A stretch of DNA of 64,000 bases from Pipra filicauda (Eukaryota; Chordata; Aves; Passeriformes; Pipridae): contig NW_024104345.1 in NCBI RefSeq assembly GCF_003945595.2, positions 1 to 64,000 on the forward strand, given 5' to 3'. Under the pieces are notes generated by a model. That model did no database searches. It was not told the DNA's origin and was given only the letters and a program-made list of their open reading frames with translations. Made by a program: the position numbers and the translations under genes. Numbering within the stretch: the first letter of the stretch is position 1; every line of letters begins with the position of its first letter. This document shows positions 25,906 to 63,952 of the stretch, one piece after another.

Positions 25906-28900
25906 GTTCACAGCCAGCTATGGGTGAAAATCAGAGAGAACAAATCTCCAGCCTCCATATTTTAAGCTGAAGTAGTTTATCAGGAGAGGGAGAAGTAAAT
26001 ATTTGGAGCGAGGGGGGAATTAGAGAAGATGGACCGTGTGTGATAAAACTAGTTCACCCTTTGCTTAAGAGGTAGAGGCAAATGTCTGGGGATGGAAGCC
26101 CTACCAAAGGCCATTCTCACTTGGAGGCATTACTGGAGCTGGGACAATATTGATTGGCTAAGGGTGTATCCCAAACAATTCCCAGTGACCCAGGCTTTGC
26201 TATCCAGCCCCACCCTGTGCAGTGCAACAGGACTGTTTGTGAGGGCTCTACTCCTATGGGGAAAAAACAGCTACTCTCCATGGGGGGGAGGAGCTGGTGC
26301 AGTGTCTTGGAACAAAAAGTTTGGAGTCTGAACGCAACTCGGGACTTGGCAGCTCACCAGTGACAGCTTATCTAGGGACTGTTATAGGAAATGATAAGTT
26401 ATCAGTAACTTTTCCAGGGACATATCTCATGACATCTGGCAAAGAATCATACAGCTTGTGAATTCTACAAGTGTAAAACTCCTTATGAGCTGCCCCAACC
26501 TGTACACATTCCCTCCTGCTCAGAGCAGGAACTCACACCAGCACTCAAGAATCCAGGGACAGCCTGGCTGAGGAACGACCATTGAAAACCTGAAGATAGA
26601 ACCCACTGAAATAGGTAGATTCATCGAGTGTTACTAAAGATTATTGGCAAAAATAAAGCTAAATTTAAGACTGAGTTTATGTTTGAAAACATGATTATAG
26701 CCACATGGTTTGCTCCAGTATGAAACACAGCTAGCGTTTAAGCTGCAGCTATAGTAAGGAATGGCAAGATTGGCTTGCCGGGGAGGGACAATGCACAATG
26801 AGGATTCTGATAGCACATTTCATTAAAAAAAAATTCAGTCCTTTCTGAATACACAGTAGAACAAATATTTGTGTTGTTGTTTATAATTTTCTCTGTCCAT
26901 TTCCTAGTCGTGAGGAATAGGCCGCCTGGCCTAAACTTGAAATACGGACAGTTTAGGGTTGCTTTCACAGAGTCCCAAAAATGCTGGCTGCTGCACCACT
27001 GGTACAGCAGTTCCACATCTCTGACTCTCCCTCAGGCACTGGTCTAAACCAGACACTTAATCTAAGGTTCTCAGGAACTTCTTCCAGCGTGTAGAAATTT
27101 CTTACTAATGTCCATCCTGAACTTCTCATGCCACAGTTTGCTGACGTTATCCATCCTAGCTCAGATAAGAGTATGAGAGCAGAATGCAAAGATCTAATTG
27201 CAACAGAGCAAGACTTTTCCACGATTGCCTTGAATTTCTTACATCTAAATTTAAAGTACCTAAATAAGTAGCCAAATAATTTGAAACACCTAGCTAATGA
27301 CATGCCCATAGCAGAAATATCATGAAAACTGAATATAGGGGACTAAATTTAGGTCAGTACAAGAAGAATATGAAGTGCAGCCAGCCTCTTCATTTTAATT
27401 TTAGCTTTCTGTTTCGCATTTTTCAGTCTTTCCATTCTGCTGGTTTGCATCATTGATCCCAGAATTCATATAGGTTTTAACTTCAGCTATCCAGGACCTG
27501 GAGAAAGCAGTTTTTCAATAGGGGCCACCAGCCTTTGGGATCCTCCTTCACTGATCGGTTGTTCAGCTCAGTGAGCTCCACAGAGGGCGGGGCTGATCAG
27601 CAGAGAGGAGGCACAGCTCCTCCAGCTCCTCTCTTGTGGACTTCAGTAGCATTTCCAGGCAAAGGTCACCTCGGAGGTACAGTGAAGGAGAGGGCCACTT
27701 TGCAACTGGACTCCCTAAAGCCTTGGGTAACATAAGTAGCACTTGTCACTGATGCTGCAGCTGCTATTATTGATGATAGTAAATAGCAATATTAGACTGA
27801 ATAAGGATTTCCAGAGACGACCCTCAACAAACAGTGAGCAGATAGGTAAAAACTTAAAAGGCAAAGGTCTCCTGGGGTAAAGGAAGCCTATTCAACCTAA
27901 GCAACAGATGATATTTGGAAAGTAAATATTTATAATTAGAGGGCCACCCCCTCCACCTTGTTTTGCACCTCAATTAGACAGGGGTGAGTAAGATGGTAAG
28001 AAAAAAAAATGTGATCAAACTGCAATGAAAAAGAGTGGATTGATTATTTAGATTTCTTCTGATAATGCAACTTGCAAATAGAGCTTGTCTCCTCTCATTT
28101 TCATGACTTGGATGCTTACGGAACTGTGGGACTAGGATTGGATACCAGTTGCATTTAACAAGATACTTCATACGCTGTTTGGATTTCACAATGTTTGTTC
28201 AAACATAAGATGAATTAAAGCAAAAGACAGCGAGAAGCTGCTAACAGTTTACTTTTTAAAAAATAAATTAATTATTAACTTTTTATTTTTGCTTTCTGGT
28301 TCTTTCAAAGACTGAAGTTAATCTCCTCATCTAAGTCTATACTAGCTCCAGTGAAGTGGTTTTATTATGGCATCAGCAAAAATCCGTTAGCTTTTCCTTG
28401 TCCCCAAAAGGCTGCACCACTCTCTGCTCTACTAAAAGAATTTGGGGTCTAGGGCACAAATACAGACAGCAGCACAAGCCCTCCTAGCATGGGCAATGCA
28501 GGCTGAGCTGTTCTGTTCTGCCCACAGGGAGCTCCAGCTGGCAGCAGCTTCACCGCTGGGGCAGCACAGCTGGTACCACCTCCTGCTCATCCTACCTGAA
28601 TCATCACATGCTGAAACACTGGACAAGATACAACTCATCCTGAAGGTTAAAACAGAGGTGAGGAAAATTTTCCAGCAAGTGCTTGGTTTCCTACTGTCAC
28701 TACCAGTGGTGCACACCCCTTAATTAGATAACCTGAAATTTTTTGGCGCTGAAGAATAGCTTGCTCCAACTTTCTGAACAGTAATTGTAGGTCCCTTGGG
28801 ACCAGCTTGGCTTTGTTGCTTTGCAGTCTGTGCCACTGCAACTCATTTGAAAACTAAGCACACCAAGGAGAGCTGAACTGCATCTGTCCATGCAAAGTAC

Positions 28901-28946
28901 ATACATGAGGTCTCCTGCTTTTGTTAGCAATATATTACCAGCAAAA

Positions 28947-28971
28947 TTTCTTTCTTTCTTCCTTCCTTTCT
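28947..28971 (+). repeat. Microsatellite (TTTC)n/(TTCC)n
   Basis: A short pyrimidine run of TTTC units followed by TTCC units. Confidence 0.9.
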
Positions 28972-29185
28972 CATAAAAGTCTGGCTGGTTTACAGATGGA
29001 TGAACCTACTGAAAATCCAAGCACCTGAGCCCTTGGTTCAAAGTCATATTGTAGCCTTTTGCAGTTACTGTATGAAACTTCATGACAGGAATCACTAGAG
29101 GAAGGTAGGAAAGTATAGATTTTTTTAATATAAGAGTTAGGTAATTTTCCTGGATACAAAGAAAACTGTTTCAGGCTTTTGGTAT

Positions 29186-29208
29186 TTTTGTTTGTTTGTT
29201 TGTTTTTT
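29186..29208 (+). repeat. Microsatellite (TTTG)n
   Basis: Four to five TTTG units ending in a T run. Confidence 0.9.
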
Positions 29209-31446
29209 CCCCAGCCTTGATTTAATTAAAATTCTCTATTGCACACAAAATTTTATAAGCATAATTAATGTTCTGTCCAAGGCACTCAGCACTGGGCTTA
29301 CCTGTGTTCCCATGGGAACCAATGAACATTGCATTGACCAAGTGGAAATAAAATAATGTTGCAAACTTTACTGAGATGCAGCACCCAGATATCCATCTCG
29401 TAACATTTGTAAGACGAGTCCTACAATTAAACCTGCAAAATAGCAAATAAAAGGGGCCAACAGTCTTCAGCCATCCACTGGGAGTGAGACCAAGCAGACA
29501 CTGCTATATACATTAACCTCAGTGACCTGAGCATGAGAACTGCTGGGGAACAAAAATGCAGATTTATATAAAATGATGTAATGCTCACCACGATGGCAGA
29601 GCCCTCAGACCAGAGTTACAGTTAGGTCCAAAAGCTTCCCTGTGCCACAGCAGGGAGGCCCTTCCAGGACATGAGACATTTGTGTCTCTAAGGCTCACCC
29701 CAGGTTGCACTGGGACCAGTTTTGAGGTTGAAAGCACAACCCTGCTGTCACCTCCTGGTGACAGGAAAACATTTGGCTGCAGAGGAGCACATGTGGTCCT
29801 GCAGTCCACCAGTACAAGCTATGTCTTAGAACCACTGCTTTCCCAGTCACCTCCACTTATCCCAGTCCTTCAGATGAAGAGTTGCACTGGCAAATTCTTT
29901 TACGTTATTTTTGCTGTGAAGATGGTACATCCACATTGAATCCTTTCACGCAGGTTCCCTTGGGTATGACTTTGTAGAAGAATGTGCATAAGTGTATATT
30001 TCTATATCTAGGGATTTTAAAAAAAAGTGTAGCTTTGCACTGAAATTAGAAGAAATTAGGAATTATATCTACAAAAGTAAATTTTAGTTAACCTTGACCA
30101 GACTACTCGCTCTGCGAACCTGGAGCTAGATTTTATGAGATCCAATCTGTAGTCTATAAAATCCTCAAGGTTGATCAGTTTAAGATTTGTTTTTGAATAC
30201 TTGAACATACAAAGTGCAAAAATGGTCAGATCCTGCCCTGCTGTTCCCAATTTTTAACACAAAGTAAAACTGAATGAAGTAGAGAGGGAAAAAGGCACCT
30301 GAGGACAAGTAGATTCAAATTAATGTGAAATAAAATCTATCCTCAAGCTCTCTGCAGTGAAGTAGCCAAGCATCCTCTCCTTTTTCCAAGAGAAAAAATG
30401 CTGGACTTCCATGTGCAGAACAGAATCCAAGCACCGTTGCTATCACAGCACACCTGCAGCACTTGACAACAGCTGATCAGGGGTTACAGACCTGGCTGGC
30501 AGTTACAGTGAGGTACTGAAGAAAAAATAAAAAAAAAAAAGAAAAAATATTTTTCTAAAAGGGAGGGGAAAAAAAAGGAGAAAGAAGAAAGCTTAGCTGT
30601 TATTAAGATATTATCACCTTTTAGGATTTTGTCTGTCAACAGCTTTCTGGAGATGTTATCACAAAACCTGTGCTGTGTAACAACCGCCAGGAAGGCACAG
30701 ATGTGATCAGTGACAGAGCCTATCAGACACACGTTAAATTCTAAGTGAACCTCCAATATTTCACTGTAGCTACTTTTGGGTACATAACAGATGCAGAATG
30801 AAGCCTTTTCTCTATTCAACTTGTTCCATAAAACTTTCTCTCCCTCCACCAATCTAATGTATTGCATTGGCTTCTCTGATTCTTGTTGGTTGTTGAACTA
30901 AGTTCACACGCTACAACACACCCAACAGGCCACTGGCAGTAATTAAGTTTGTTATTAAATGACTGACAGCCACTGCCACAGGGAGGCAAATAGAGATAGA
31001 TGAGAGGAGAACAGACAGGCAGCGGCTGATGGACTCCTCAGCACAGATCGTCTTTGCATTGCGCTCAGCTTTCAAAATGTGAGGTCTGTATGTTCTGCTG
31101 GCCCCTTACAAAATGCTTTCGGTACCAGGAGTGCACAGAACCAGGCACAAGCAGGGGATTACTTAAGATAGCTAATAGGAATCACCAAGGATGGGGCTTA
31201 AATTTAAATCCCGCCCTTAATCATGGAATGAAAGCCTAGCTGCAGGCAACCAGCAGGCACTTTCCTCAGAAAATAATTCAGTGCCTGAATTCCTCTTCTG
31301 AAGATTACATGCCTGAATTTCTGATTTCAAGAGGGTTGCTTATCTTTTCAGCTGGGTTAAAGCAGGCTCACCACATGTGTCGGGCATCTTTATTCCCTCC
31401 ATCTTCCTCTGACCTTGCCCTCCCGGGAGTTCATCTATCTGATTTC

Positions 31447-31480
31447 GTAAGGTTGCTCTCTCAGTAAGGTTGCTCTCTCA
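31447..31480 (+). repeat. Perfect 17-bp tandem duplication
   Basis: The unit gtaaggttgctctctca occurs twice head to tail with no mismatch. It lies in a pyrimidine-rich stretch. Confidence 0.95.
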
Positions 31481-34400
31481 GACGATGCCCAAGCTGGATC
31501 CTTTTAACACAGTCTTTAGCGACAAACACTTCCTAGATTTACTACTCATGTCCATCCCGGTTTTACAGTCTCTTCCCTTGTTCCTGCCAACCTGCAGCAC
31601 GAAGCCATGCCTCTCTCCTGTCAGAACTATCAGAACTGCTTCTCTGCAAATTCCTCAGTTGCTCATCACCACACCATGTCCCCAGTGCCTGCAATGCTGG
31701 GCTCCTCAAGCTTCTTACAGACATCTTCCTCCTCACTCTCTCATCATTCCTCTCTCCATCAGTTTTTAGGTATGTTGCTCTCAGTGCAGCACAGCTCTAA
31801 AAGGTGCCCAGTCCTCAGCTGTCAGGTGTTTACTCTCTTGTCTTTCAAAACCCTTCTTAGCAGTCCCTGTTTCTCCAGGACCTCACACACACTTGTCGTA
31901 GGTCGAGTTTCATTTAAACTCCACAGGCTGGGGGATAAATCAGTATAGTGACATCTCACAGACTTGTGCTCTCTTGAAGCCACTACTTACTAGTATAAAT
32001 TTAAAGACACATAATAGCATTTGGAAAGATAAGGGTCTGGTTGTAAAAATACTTTTGAATAACTAGGCACTAGTAATTCATTAGGTTTTTTACATATGAA
32101 TTAACAGATAAGATACAAGTTTATAAAACAGCAATTATTTTAACTTGACATTTAATAACTAAGAAACTTTTTCAAAATCTCTCTGTGCTTGAAAACATGC
32201 AGTTACTTTTGATCATCCACAATAAACCTCATTAAGTGATTAAGAGAAGCTGACCAGTTAAAGCACTGGCTTCAATACAAACAGATGACACCACTTGATG
32301 ATATGTCTGACACAGTCTGCATTCCAGACAAAAGCAAGTTTTGTGTTCACATCAAAGCACATATTTTAGACATCAGTAAACATAATAGATCTGACTGGGG
32401 GGATGTACAACAGGGGAGAAGGCCAATGCTTTTGCTTACATGTCTACACTGAAGTTTCAGGATTTTTCTTCTTCCTTCAAAGAGTGCAGAGAGCAGACTT
32501 TCACCAACTGGAGCAGTTGCACTGAACTGTAAACAGGCGATGCTTGAAAGCCTGTCACTGAGTCTCCTGATCAGAAATGAACAAACAGCAAGCGCTGAAG
32601 GACAGGCACGTACACACACTTAGTGCACACACCTTTGTGTTGTTTGGATTATTCAGCTACTAACTCAGAGATGGTAAAAATTCACAGCTCTGAGAGCCAC
32701 TCTGCAGAGTACTTAGCAAACTGCTTCCGAAAGTACTTCTTGGCTTTTCAATAGCATGAGAAAACAAAGCCCCCCTGAAACTCCTTCCATTCTGTGTGTA
32801 CGATCAGGGTGGGCAAGTGTCCTCAGTGCACCCCATAACAGGCAGGCTTCAGCAGCAGCATCATTGAATTGTCCAATAGCTTCGTATAACAAGGCTTGAA
32901 ACATTCTGTCTCTGGCGCTTGCAGTGCCTGCAGGCTGATAACCTTTGGCCTCAGAGCCATGGCCTTATGGATCCAAGATAGGGTCACAAAGAGCCAAAGA
33001 ACATTTCACAGCACTTTCTCTGTGCGGGTGAAATAGCAGCTTACAAACCAACTGGCAATTCCACGGAAAACAACTGATTTTCTCTTTAAGTGGCATACAG
33101 GGAAAGCACTTCTCTCTCGACCTGTGATCAAGGGAAGTGGAAGATGAGGGAAGCAAAACAAAATCGGTTTCTTTTCTATCAGGCTATTTCTCCATATGCA
33201 GCTCTAAACTTTCAGGCCAAATAAAGGAAAATTTCAGGCTAGCCTAAGGAAGAACAAAAAAATCCTGCAAAAAGTCTCCCTTTGGAAAGAGGTGGTGCAA
33301 TCTGAGAATAAACCAGCAGACAAAAATGCCTTTCTTGCTCACTGCAGAAAAAGGCATCATGATTTTGAACTATGCACCGTGTGATAAATGTTTCATTGCC
33401 CATTGCAAATTTTCATGCATATTTTGTGTGGTGCTGCGCAGACACATATTAAGCAAGACTGAGGCACCAAAACTGTAGTTTGTGCTGCAAGCTCATTACT
33501 GCAAGGAGCAACAAAAGGTTTCATGCAGTATTTGGTGAGAGCCTGTGGAACATCACTTTCAGAAGAGGCCACATGAAGAAAAGACTCTGCTTCAGCAATG
33601 TTAATCTTTCCTCTTGATCTTCTAGAAATAAAAAAAGAAACTTTTATAAAATTACTATCTTGTCTATGAAAATGAGTCATACTGCTTTTTGATAAGAGTA
33701 TCAGGTTGCTAAGGGACCCTCTGCAAGGTTTTGAGTACCTTGAAAAAACCATGTTTTTAAAGGTTTTGTACTACTTAGAAAGGACATGAGGAAGCAGATG
33801 AAAACAGATGAAAACTTGACTTAGCTGACTCTAAGACTGTGTCACCCAGGGAAATGTGAAGGAAATTATATAGCACGACTTTAATGATATGAAATTCATT
33901 TAAGTCAGTTTTTTGTTGTTTTGCATCCCCTTGCAGTCCTGCCCCTTCCAAAACCCCCAACCTGGATTTGTGCATGATTTGACTTCAGTATGTACAGTTT
34001 ATGCCAGAAAATTTTACACACAGGAATTTGAGAAGCAGCAATAAGCACCACAGCACAGAAGGCTCCGTCTCCAGCGTAAACTCATTAGATTACAGCAAAT
34101 AATTCAAGCCATTTTCTGCATTCATACTGAAAACTGCACTCGTTTCCTCAGCTGACTGTCTCTTCTGGGTCCTGCTCTAGTGCTCAAAGTTACTGCCATG
34201 AAAGGGAACATTAATTTAACTCCCAAATGAAATTATTCACAAGCAGTGATTTTTAATTCATCACGGGCAGTAAGTAGCTAGGTGTCACTGCAATCAAAGA
34301 AAGTAAGAATGTACCTCAGGTCTTCAGCATTCAAACAGAAATGAGTCCATGGCTCATCAACCATTCACACAGGTGGGACCCCATATGTAACAGCCTATTG

Positions 34401-35495
34401 GAATGAGGGAAGTGAGACAGAGAGAACTAGGATGTTATGATGCTGCTGGAAATCTTCCTTGTGATGCCCACTCCAGTTGGCAAATTCACACTTACCACAC
34501 ACACACTTCTGTAAAACCAGGGGAGGACATGCAAGGAGGAGTGCACCGACAGAATGGCTGGGGACTGAGCCAGTGTCATATCACACGTCTTTCAGGGTAC
34601 TGCATGAGGTAAGTCAGCAGGCTGCAATTATTTAGAGACTATCAGTCCTAATGTACCCCTTTCCTACCTGATACCATAACTTGGCTGTACATACTCCTCA
34701 GGAAGAGCTGCCATCTGTCTATCTGTTTTGCTGCCACACTTCAGGAACAGCAGAATTGCACCAACTGAAATGAATTCTTTTTCTGGTGTGATAGCATTAA
34801 GGCTACGTGCAATCAACTTAAACTCCTCCCCCAGAGGAATTCCTCTCCCTTCCTCCATGCTGTCTCCAAAACCAGTAAATACTCAAGACCAAGGTCAACA
34901 TTTATGCATCATTTTACAGCTGCTAAATGTCCTTAAGCATGTTATATAAATAAATCATACTACGCTATGCTACATGCTAAGGTGTGCAACAGAGCAGGGC
35001 AATTTGCTGCAGGTGAGAGATGCTCATTAAAGGCAATTAATAAGCACTACCTGTGCACTGAAGGGCACAGGAGCTAATTATGAGAAGACATTGTATACAA
35101 GTAATGCTTACAGTTAGGAAACCAAGGCATTCCTCACATGAAATCTCAAGGAGATGGGGGAATGACATAAATCAGGAGAATGATCGAAGCCAAGTGATAG
35201 CTACAGACACAGCACTGCTAAAATTAATGAACCCCACCAACTGTCCTCACTGTGGTTATTGGAATTCTCTATTAGCCAGACTTTATGAGGCACCCTAGGA
35301 TGGGGCCAGCAATTTCCTTTAAATAGTAAGTAGTTGGCATCACAGGAGAGCCCTGTGTGCAGGGCTGGCATCAGCCTGCCAGTGCAAAACCTCTGGCTGG
35401 GGGTGTTGGGCTCACAGCTGCTGGGCATCGCGGAGGCAGGTGGGTTACACGGGTCAGACCCCCTCACAGTTTACATCCTGTTCAGTTTTCTTCCA

Positions 35496-35550
35496 ATCAT
35501 AGAATCATTAAGGTTGGAAAAGACCTCTAAGATCATCAAAGTCCTCCAGG
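35496..35550 (-). mobile_element. Short CR1 LINE 3' end, antisense
   Basis: The string atcatagaatcattaaggtt, followed by ggaaaagacctctaagatca, is the reverse complement of a CR1 3' terminus. Only about 55 bp is recognisable, so the copy is severely 5'-truncated. Confidence 0.75.
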
Positions 35551-36059
35551 ACTTCCAGAATTCCATAAGGAAACACTAAGGAAGGCAGAATTTTTACATG
35601 CAAACTCTAGTCATCCCTTCAGTTTACCGGAATAATATTTGTTAAATGCTAACAGAATAAAAGACATTTTTCCACATGAAGTGAAAATGGTAAACAAAAA
35701 TGGTTATTGGTCTCATATAATGACAGAGCAATGGTACGTAAAAGTATTGTATCTGAAGAGAAATAAACTCTCCCTGTTTATCATCAATGACTGCAATTAT
35801 GTTGTCAAGTGATAGACGAGTGTTTTGATTTCCTCTTCCTGCTGTCTTTTTACTTTCAACTTATATTGTAAGCTTGACACTGTTTATTCATGTACTACTA
35901 CAGAACCACTGAGAGGGGTTATTATTGAAGAGAATTCATTTTTCAGAGCAGTCATGCCATAAAGCCACAGGTACAGCTAAAGCTTAACCCTACATCCTCC
36001 TCCAAAGGATCATGTTAGTGATGTTAAAACCACCCCGCTAACCTGAACAAACAGAACAG
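35551..36059. other. Intergenic gap between two CR1 fragments, nothing recognised
   Basis: Mostly AT-rich unique sequence between an antisense CR1 3' end and a sense internal CR1 fragment. I see no exon, RNA gene or further repeat in it. Confidence 0.55.
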
Positions 36060-36300
36060 CCTAAGGAGGGCGTACCGAGCTCCTGGACATGCAGACCCCA
36101 GCTCAGCACCTCACCCACACCACAAGAAGGACACAGAACTCACTGCTAGAGCGAGTCCAGAGAAAAGCCATAAAGATGCTTAGAGGGCTGGAGCACCGTG
36201 AAGCACTATGGAGATGGGCTGAGAGAGCTGGGGTTGTTCAGCCTGAAGATGAGAAGTCTCTGGGGAGACCTCATGGCAGTCTTCACAAGTTGAGGTAATA
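36060..36300 (+). mobile_element. Internal CR1 LINE fragment, sense
   Basis: The stretch gagcgagtccagagaaaagc, then gctgagagagctggggttgt and tcagcctgaagatgagaag, matches the CR1 region a few hundred bases before its 3' end. The element breaks off after cttcacaagttgagg, so the terminal 3' part is missing. An overlapping 69-codon frame is just repeat sequence. Confidence 0.85.
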
Positions 36301-39009
36301 GAGCTTGCCAACAATTACTTCCTCAGCCAGACTGCAACATAGGATGTTGTCCTACAGGATTCAGACTTCTGGTTACACGTTCAGGTCCTTCTTCTTTAAT
36401 AATCTACAGGTAATATGGAATAAGAACTTATTTTTATTGTTGCTGTTCTTGCTTGCCTGACGGCTCTAAACTTTCATTACTCAAGACACAGCAACAAAAC
36501 ACACAGGTATCTACTTGCAACAGAGCCCTTAGTTTGCCTTTTCAGTAAAGTTAACACATCCTTTTGCATGAGAAACTGCTGACTTATCTGAGACATGAGG
36601 ACCTGATATTTGCCTACTTTTGTCTGCTTTTATATGACTCTTAAAAGCACATCTGCTCGATTAGCCACAACCTTCAGCCACATTGAAGAAGAATACTCAG
36701 CTCCAGCACCTTTGATAATGTCTAAAAATAGTTCATCAAGCACCCTTTTCTAAGAACAAATTTGTAGATGGGCTTAAAGCATTTGGTACCATTACACTTC
36801 TGAACAGTTTTGCTCCTTGAAATAAATTCAGCCTGCCTTTCTCTGGCTCCAAGTCCCTTCGTTAGTCAGGAAAGCAGTAAACAGAGATGGGGAGTATAAG
36901 GAAAATTAAATACAAAACACCATAAGCCTTTCAGCGCCTGATGGAAGAACAGGTCTAATGGATGTTTATGTTCCAATCTATATTGCACTACTCTGAACTC
37001 ACATTGACAGATCTTATCCATCTCACTGCATTTGCTCTACTGAAAATACTTACCTTTGGGACATCAGTCTTTACTTGAGCTATGACAGCTCTTGTCTTTG
37101 GTGTTCAAGCACTCTTGATAAACTAAGATGGAAAACGTTTCACTTGCACACCTCAACAAAAAAAGAGACCTGCATAAGCAGCATCTGAAAAAATCATATG
37201 GCTCACACCCATCATGCATTTCAAAAGTAAAACTGAAAAGACTACTCTGACAGTATCTACGTTTCAACAGAAATTTTAAAACTGAACAAAGGGAAGGCAA
37301 CATTAAGTACAGAATTCCCTGAATGACTGCAGTCATCTCCTGGACAATGAATCTAAAAAGTAACGTGAACAGATCATTGGAATGTCACTGTTTATGCCAA
37401 AAAGGGAGAAGTTATTCTCTTACTAAAGAAACTGGAATTGAAGTAGGTTGTCAATTTTCCCCTCACACTGAAATAATACCTGATACAGAGCTCACCTTAA
37501 TTTACTTTTATAAACCTGTGGCTCCCTTTGAGCTCACAACTGATTCTTTGGACTTTGCAAGGCATACGCTGAAAGCAAACCCAAAATACAATTAGTCACA
37601 GGAGAGGATCCCACATCCAGGATATTCTGGCTGAGAAACCAAATAGGAAAAGATATCTCTCTGTATGGTCATCTCTGTCATAGTCCAGGATCAATTACCA
37701 AGTAAAACAAAAAACCAACAACAAAGCTCCTCAAGGAAAGCATGTGTGTGTCAGAATTATCCCCTAAACCTGAGCAGAACAGTGGGCTACATATCTGGAC
37801 ACTCCCTGATTTACGTGTGTTCCACAACAAGCAAACTTGAAAAGCTGCAACTTTAAAAATCTATTTTGCAATCAGGAGATTGAAAACCAATCTCCTCCCC
37901 AGGAAACAGCAACTATCTGAAACAGGTGAGAGGTGTCACTCACTACTGGTATCACAGCCAAAACACAACACCCCACTTGGTATTTGCTACCTGCTTTTTG
38001 CATCAGGTGTGCTGTGTGTGTGTGTCTGCACTTGCAGAACTGGTGTGACTGATGGGAAGGGGAAGCATGAAGGGGCTGCTGTTTCTTCAGCATTCTGGTG
38101 CACTTATTTGAATCACATTTTATATTCAACTGAATTGAGCAAAGAGGATAGCCTACAATGCAGATACACCAGTTCATATTTCCATACTACAGTCTCAAAT
38201 GATCACTCTCAGTCTACTACAAGTCAGCAGCTATACAGAGCTCTTATAAGATGGTATGTGGTTTCTTCAAGCAATCACAAAAAAAAAATAAAACATCTTC
38301 AGTGATTGGAAGTCACCACAAAGGTACGGATGTCACCTTTTAAATTGGGTAGTATTAGTAAGGTCTTGAGAAATCTCATTTACTTTAGGTATTTGATGTC
38401 TTGTGTTGAAGCACTGCCACAGTATTAATGGTAATTTGTATGTAAATTCTTGAACTACTGTAGGACTTGTAAGTGCTCAGATGGTACAGACAGGCAGGTA
38501 CTTACTGCTGTAGGTGAGAGGATTTACAGTGTTCAAAAGATCAAACTTATAAATAGTAAATCACACAAGATGAAAAATAAAAGGAGTGTAATGACTCCAG
38601 CTACTACTGAAAGGTCAGGTAGAAGAAAAATGAGCACTATCATTAAGACAAATCCCTCACATTTTACCTGCTTTCTTAATAATAGCTCTCCTGTAACAGC
38701 TTAAGAATCCAATACAGAGACAATGGTAGGCGTGGAGATATTTCTCCAGAGAGCATTCAAGGGACCCTCTGCGAAGTTCAGAACAAGCTGTTAGCAAAGA
38801 TGACAAACAGGTGGCCCCTGCAGTCTTAGTGCTGCTTTGTTACTGAACGTTTCCCATCCGAACACCCCCTCACCCTACACATGGCCAGCATCATCCTCCC
38901 TCTAGAAAATTTGTTGGGTATCTGCTACCATTAACTCAACACAATGTTAAAGCAAAAGAAGAAAAGGAGCTCTGGTGAAAAGAAGGAAGCAAAACAAGCT
39001 TGTGCTGCT
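36301..39009. other. Intergenic downstream of MRPL3, nothing recognised
   Basis: AT-rich sequence with a short TG repeat. Transcription of MRPL3 may run into it past the poly(A) site. The 141-codon plus-strand frame at 37880-38305 has no recognisable family. Confidence 0.55.
38007..38025 (+). repeat. Microsatellite (TG)n
   Basis: A short TG run with one GC interruption (tgtgctgtgtgtgtgtgtc). Confidence 0.9.
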
Positions 39010-39498
39010 GCAGAGCAATGTGTTTTCTTGTTTTATTTTGGATTATTCTTCACAGATCTCCCCCGCCTTCTCTCCCCACACATCTCCTCCCCTAGATGCT
39101 AAGGCAGATTTGGAACGTTTTTTTGATTGATCAGAGTTGCCCAGAATACTTTACATAAGAAAGAAACAGAGTTTGTTAGCATTTAGAAAATGAACTGGAA
39201 CCATCTCAAAACAACAGTTTTTCAGAAATGAGTAAGTTTTCACAGCCTGAGGCAAAGGACAAAAGCTCACTGAAGACATGCTATTTGGTGTGCTCTACAA
39301 CCTGTCCCTCAGATTCACCGGTTGCTTTAAGTACAGGTTTGAAACTGACGGTGGGAAATCCAATTACCTGACCAAAATGGCAATATCTGAAGTGTTTAAG
39401 TCAGTTGGCCAGACTGCAATTCATAGGTTTTCTTTCATACAGAATTGCAAAGTTCATGAAAATAACGAAACTGTGTGTTTTCAAAGATGTGAAGAACA
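39010..39498 (-). other. MRPL3: Probable MRPL3 3' UTR
   Basis: The non-coding sequence after the MRPL3 stop runs to the first canonical AATAAA on the transcribed strand. The interval contains no close ATTAAA/AATAAA alternative that I noticed. The exact cleavage site is inferred, not seen; transcripts could also extend further left. Confidence 0.55.
39032..39037 (-). promoter_or_regulatory. MRPL3: Polyadenylation signal AATAAA for MRPL3
   Basis: The plus-strand tttatt at this position reads AATAAA on the minus strand, about 460 bases after the stop codon. A T-rich, G-containing stretch (TTGTTTTGCTTCC) follows about 30 bases further on, as expected for the downstream element. Confidence 0.55.

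Positions 39499-63952
<24,454 letters not shown>

Larger units (their letters stand above)
20282..35495. other. Intergenic, no gene recognised
   Basis: This holds several simple repeats, the G-run/TATA spot and the 17-bp tandem duplication. Frames of 151 codons (24904-25359, plus), 127 codons (30484-30867, minus) and 119 codons (33393-33752, minus) are unassigned. The last has a good acceptor sequence at 33622 but no visible donor, partner exon or near poly(A) signal. Confidence 0.5.

Noticed and set aside
30484..30867. 127-codon minus-strand frame.
   Set aside because: Its C-terminal part is poly-Phe from an A-rich plus-strand run; the rest matches nothing known to me and has no partner exon.
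36089..36298. 69-codon plus-strand frame.
   Set aside because: It is a CR1 internal fragment.
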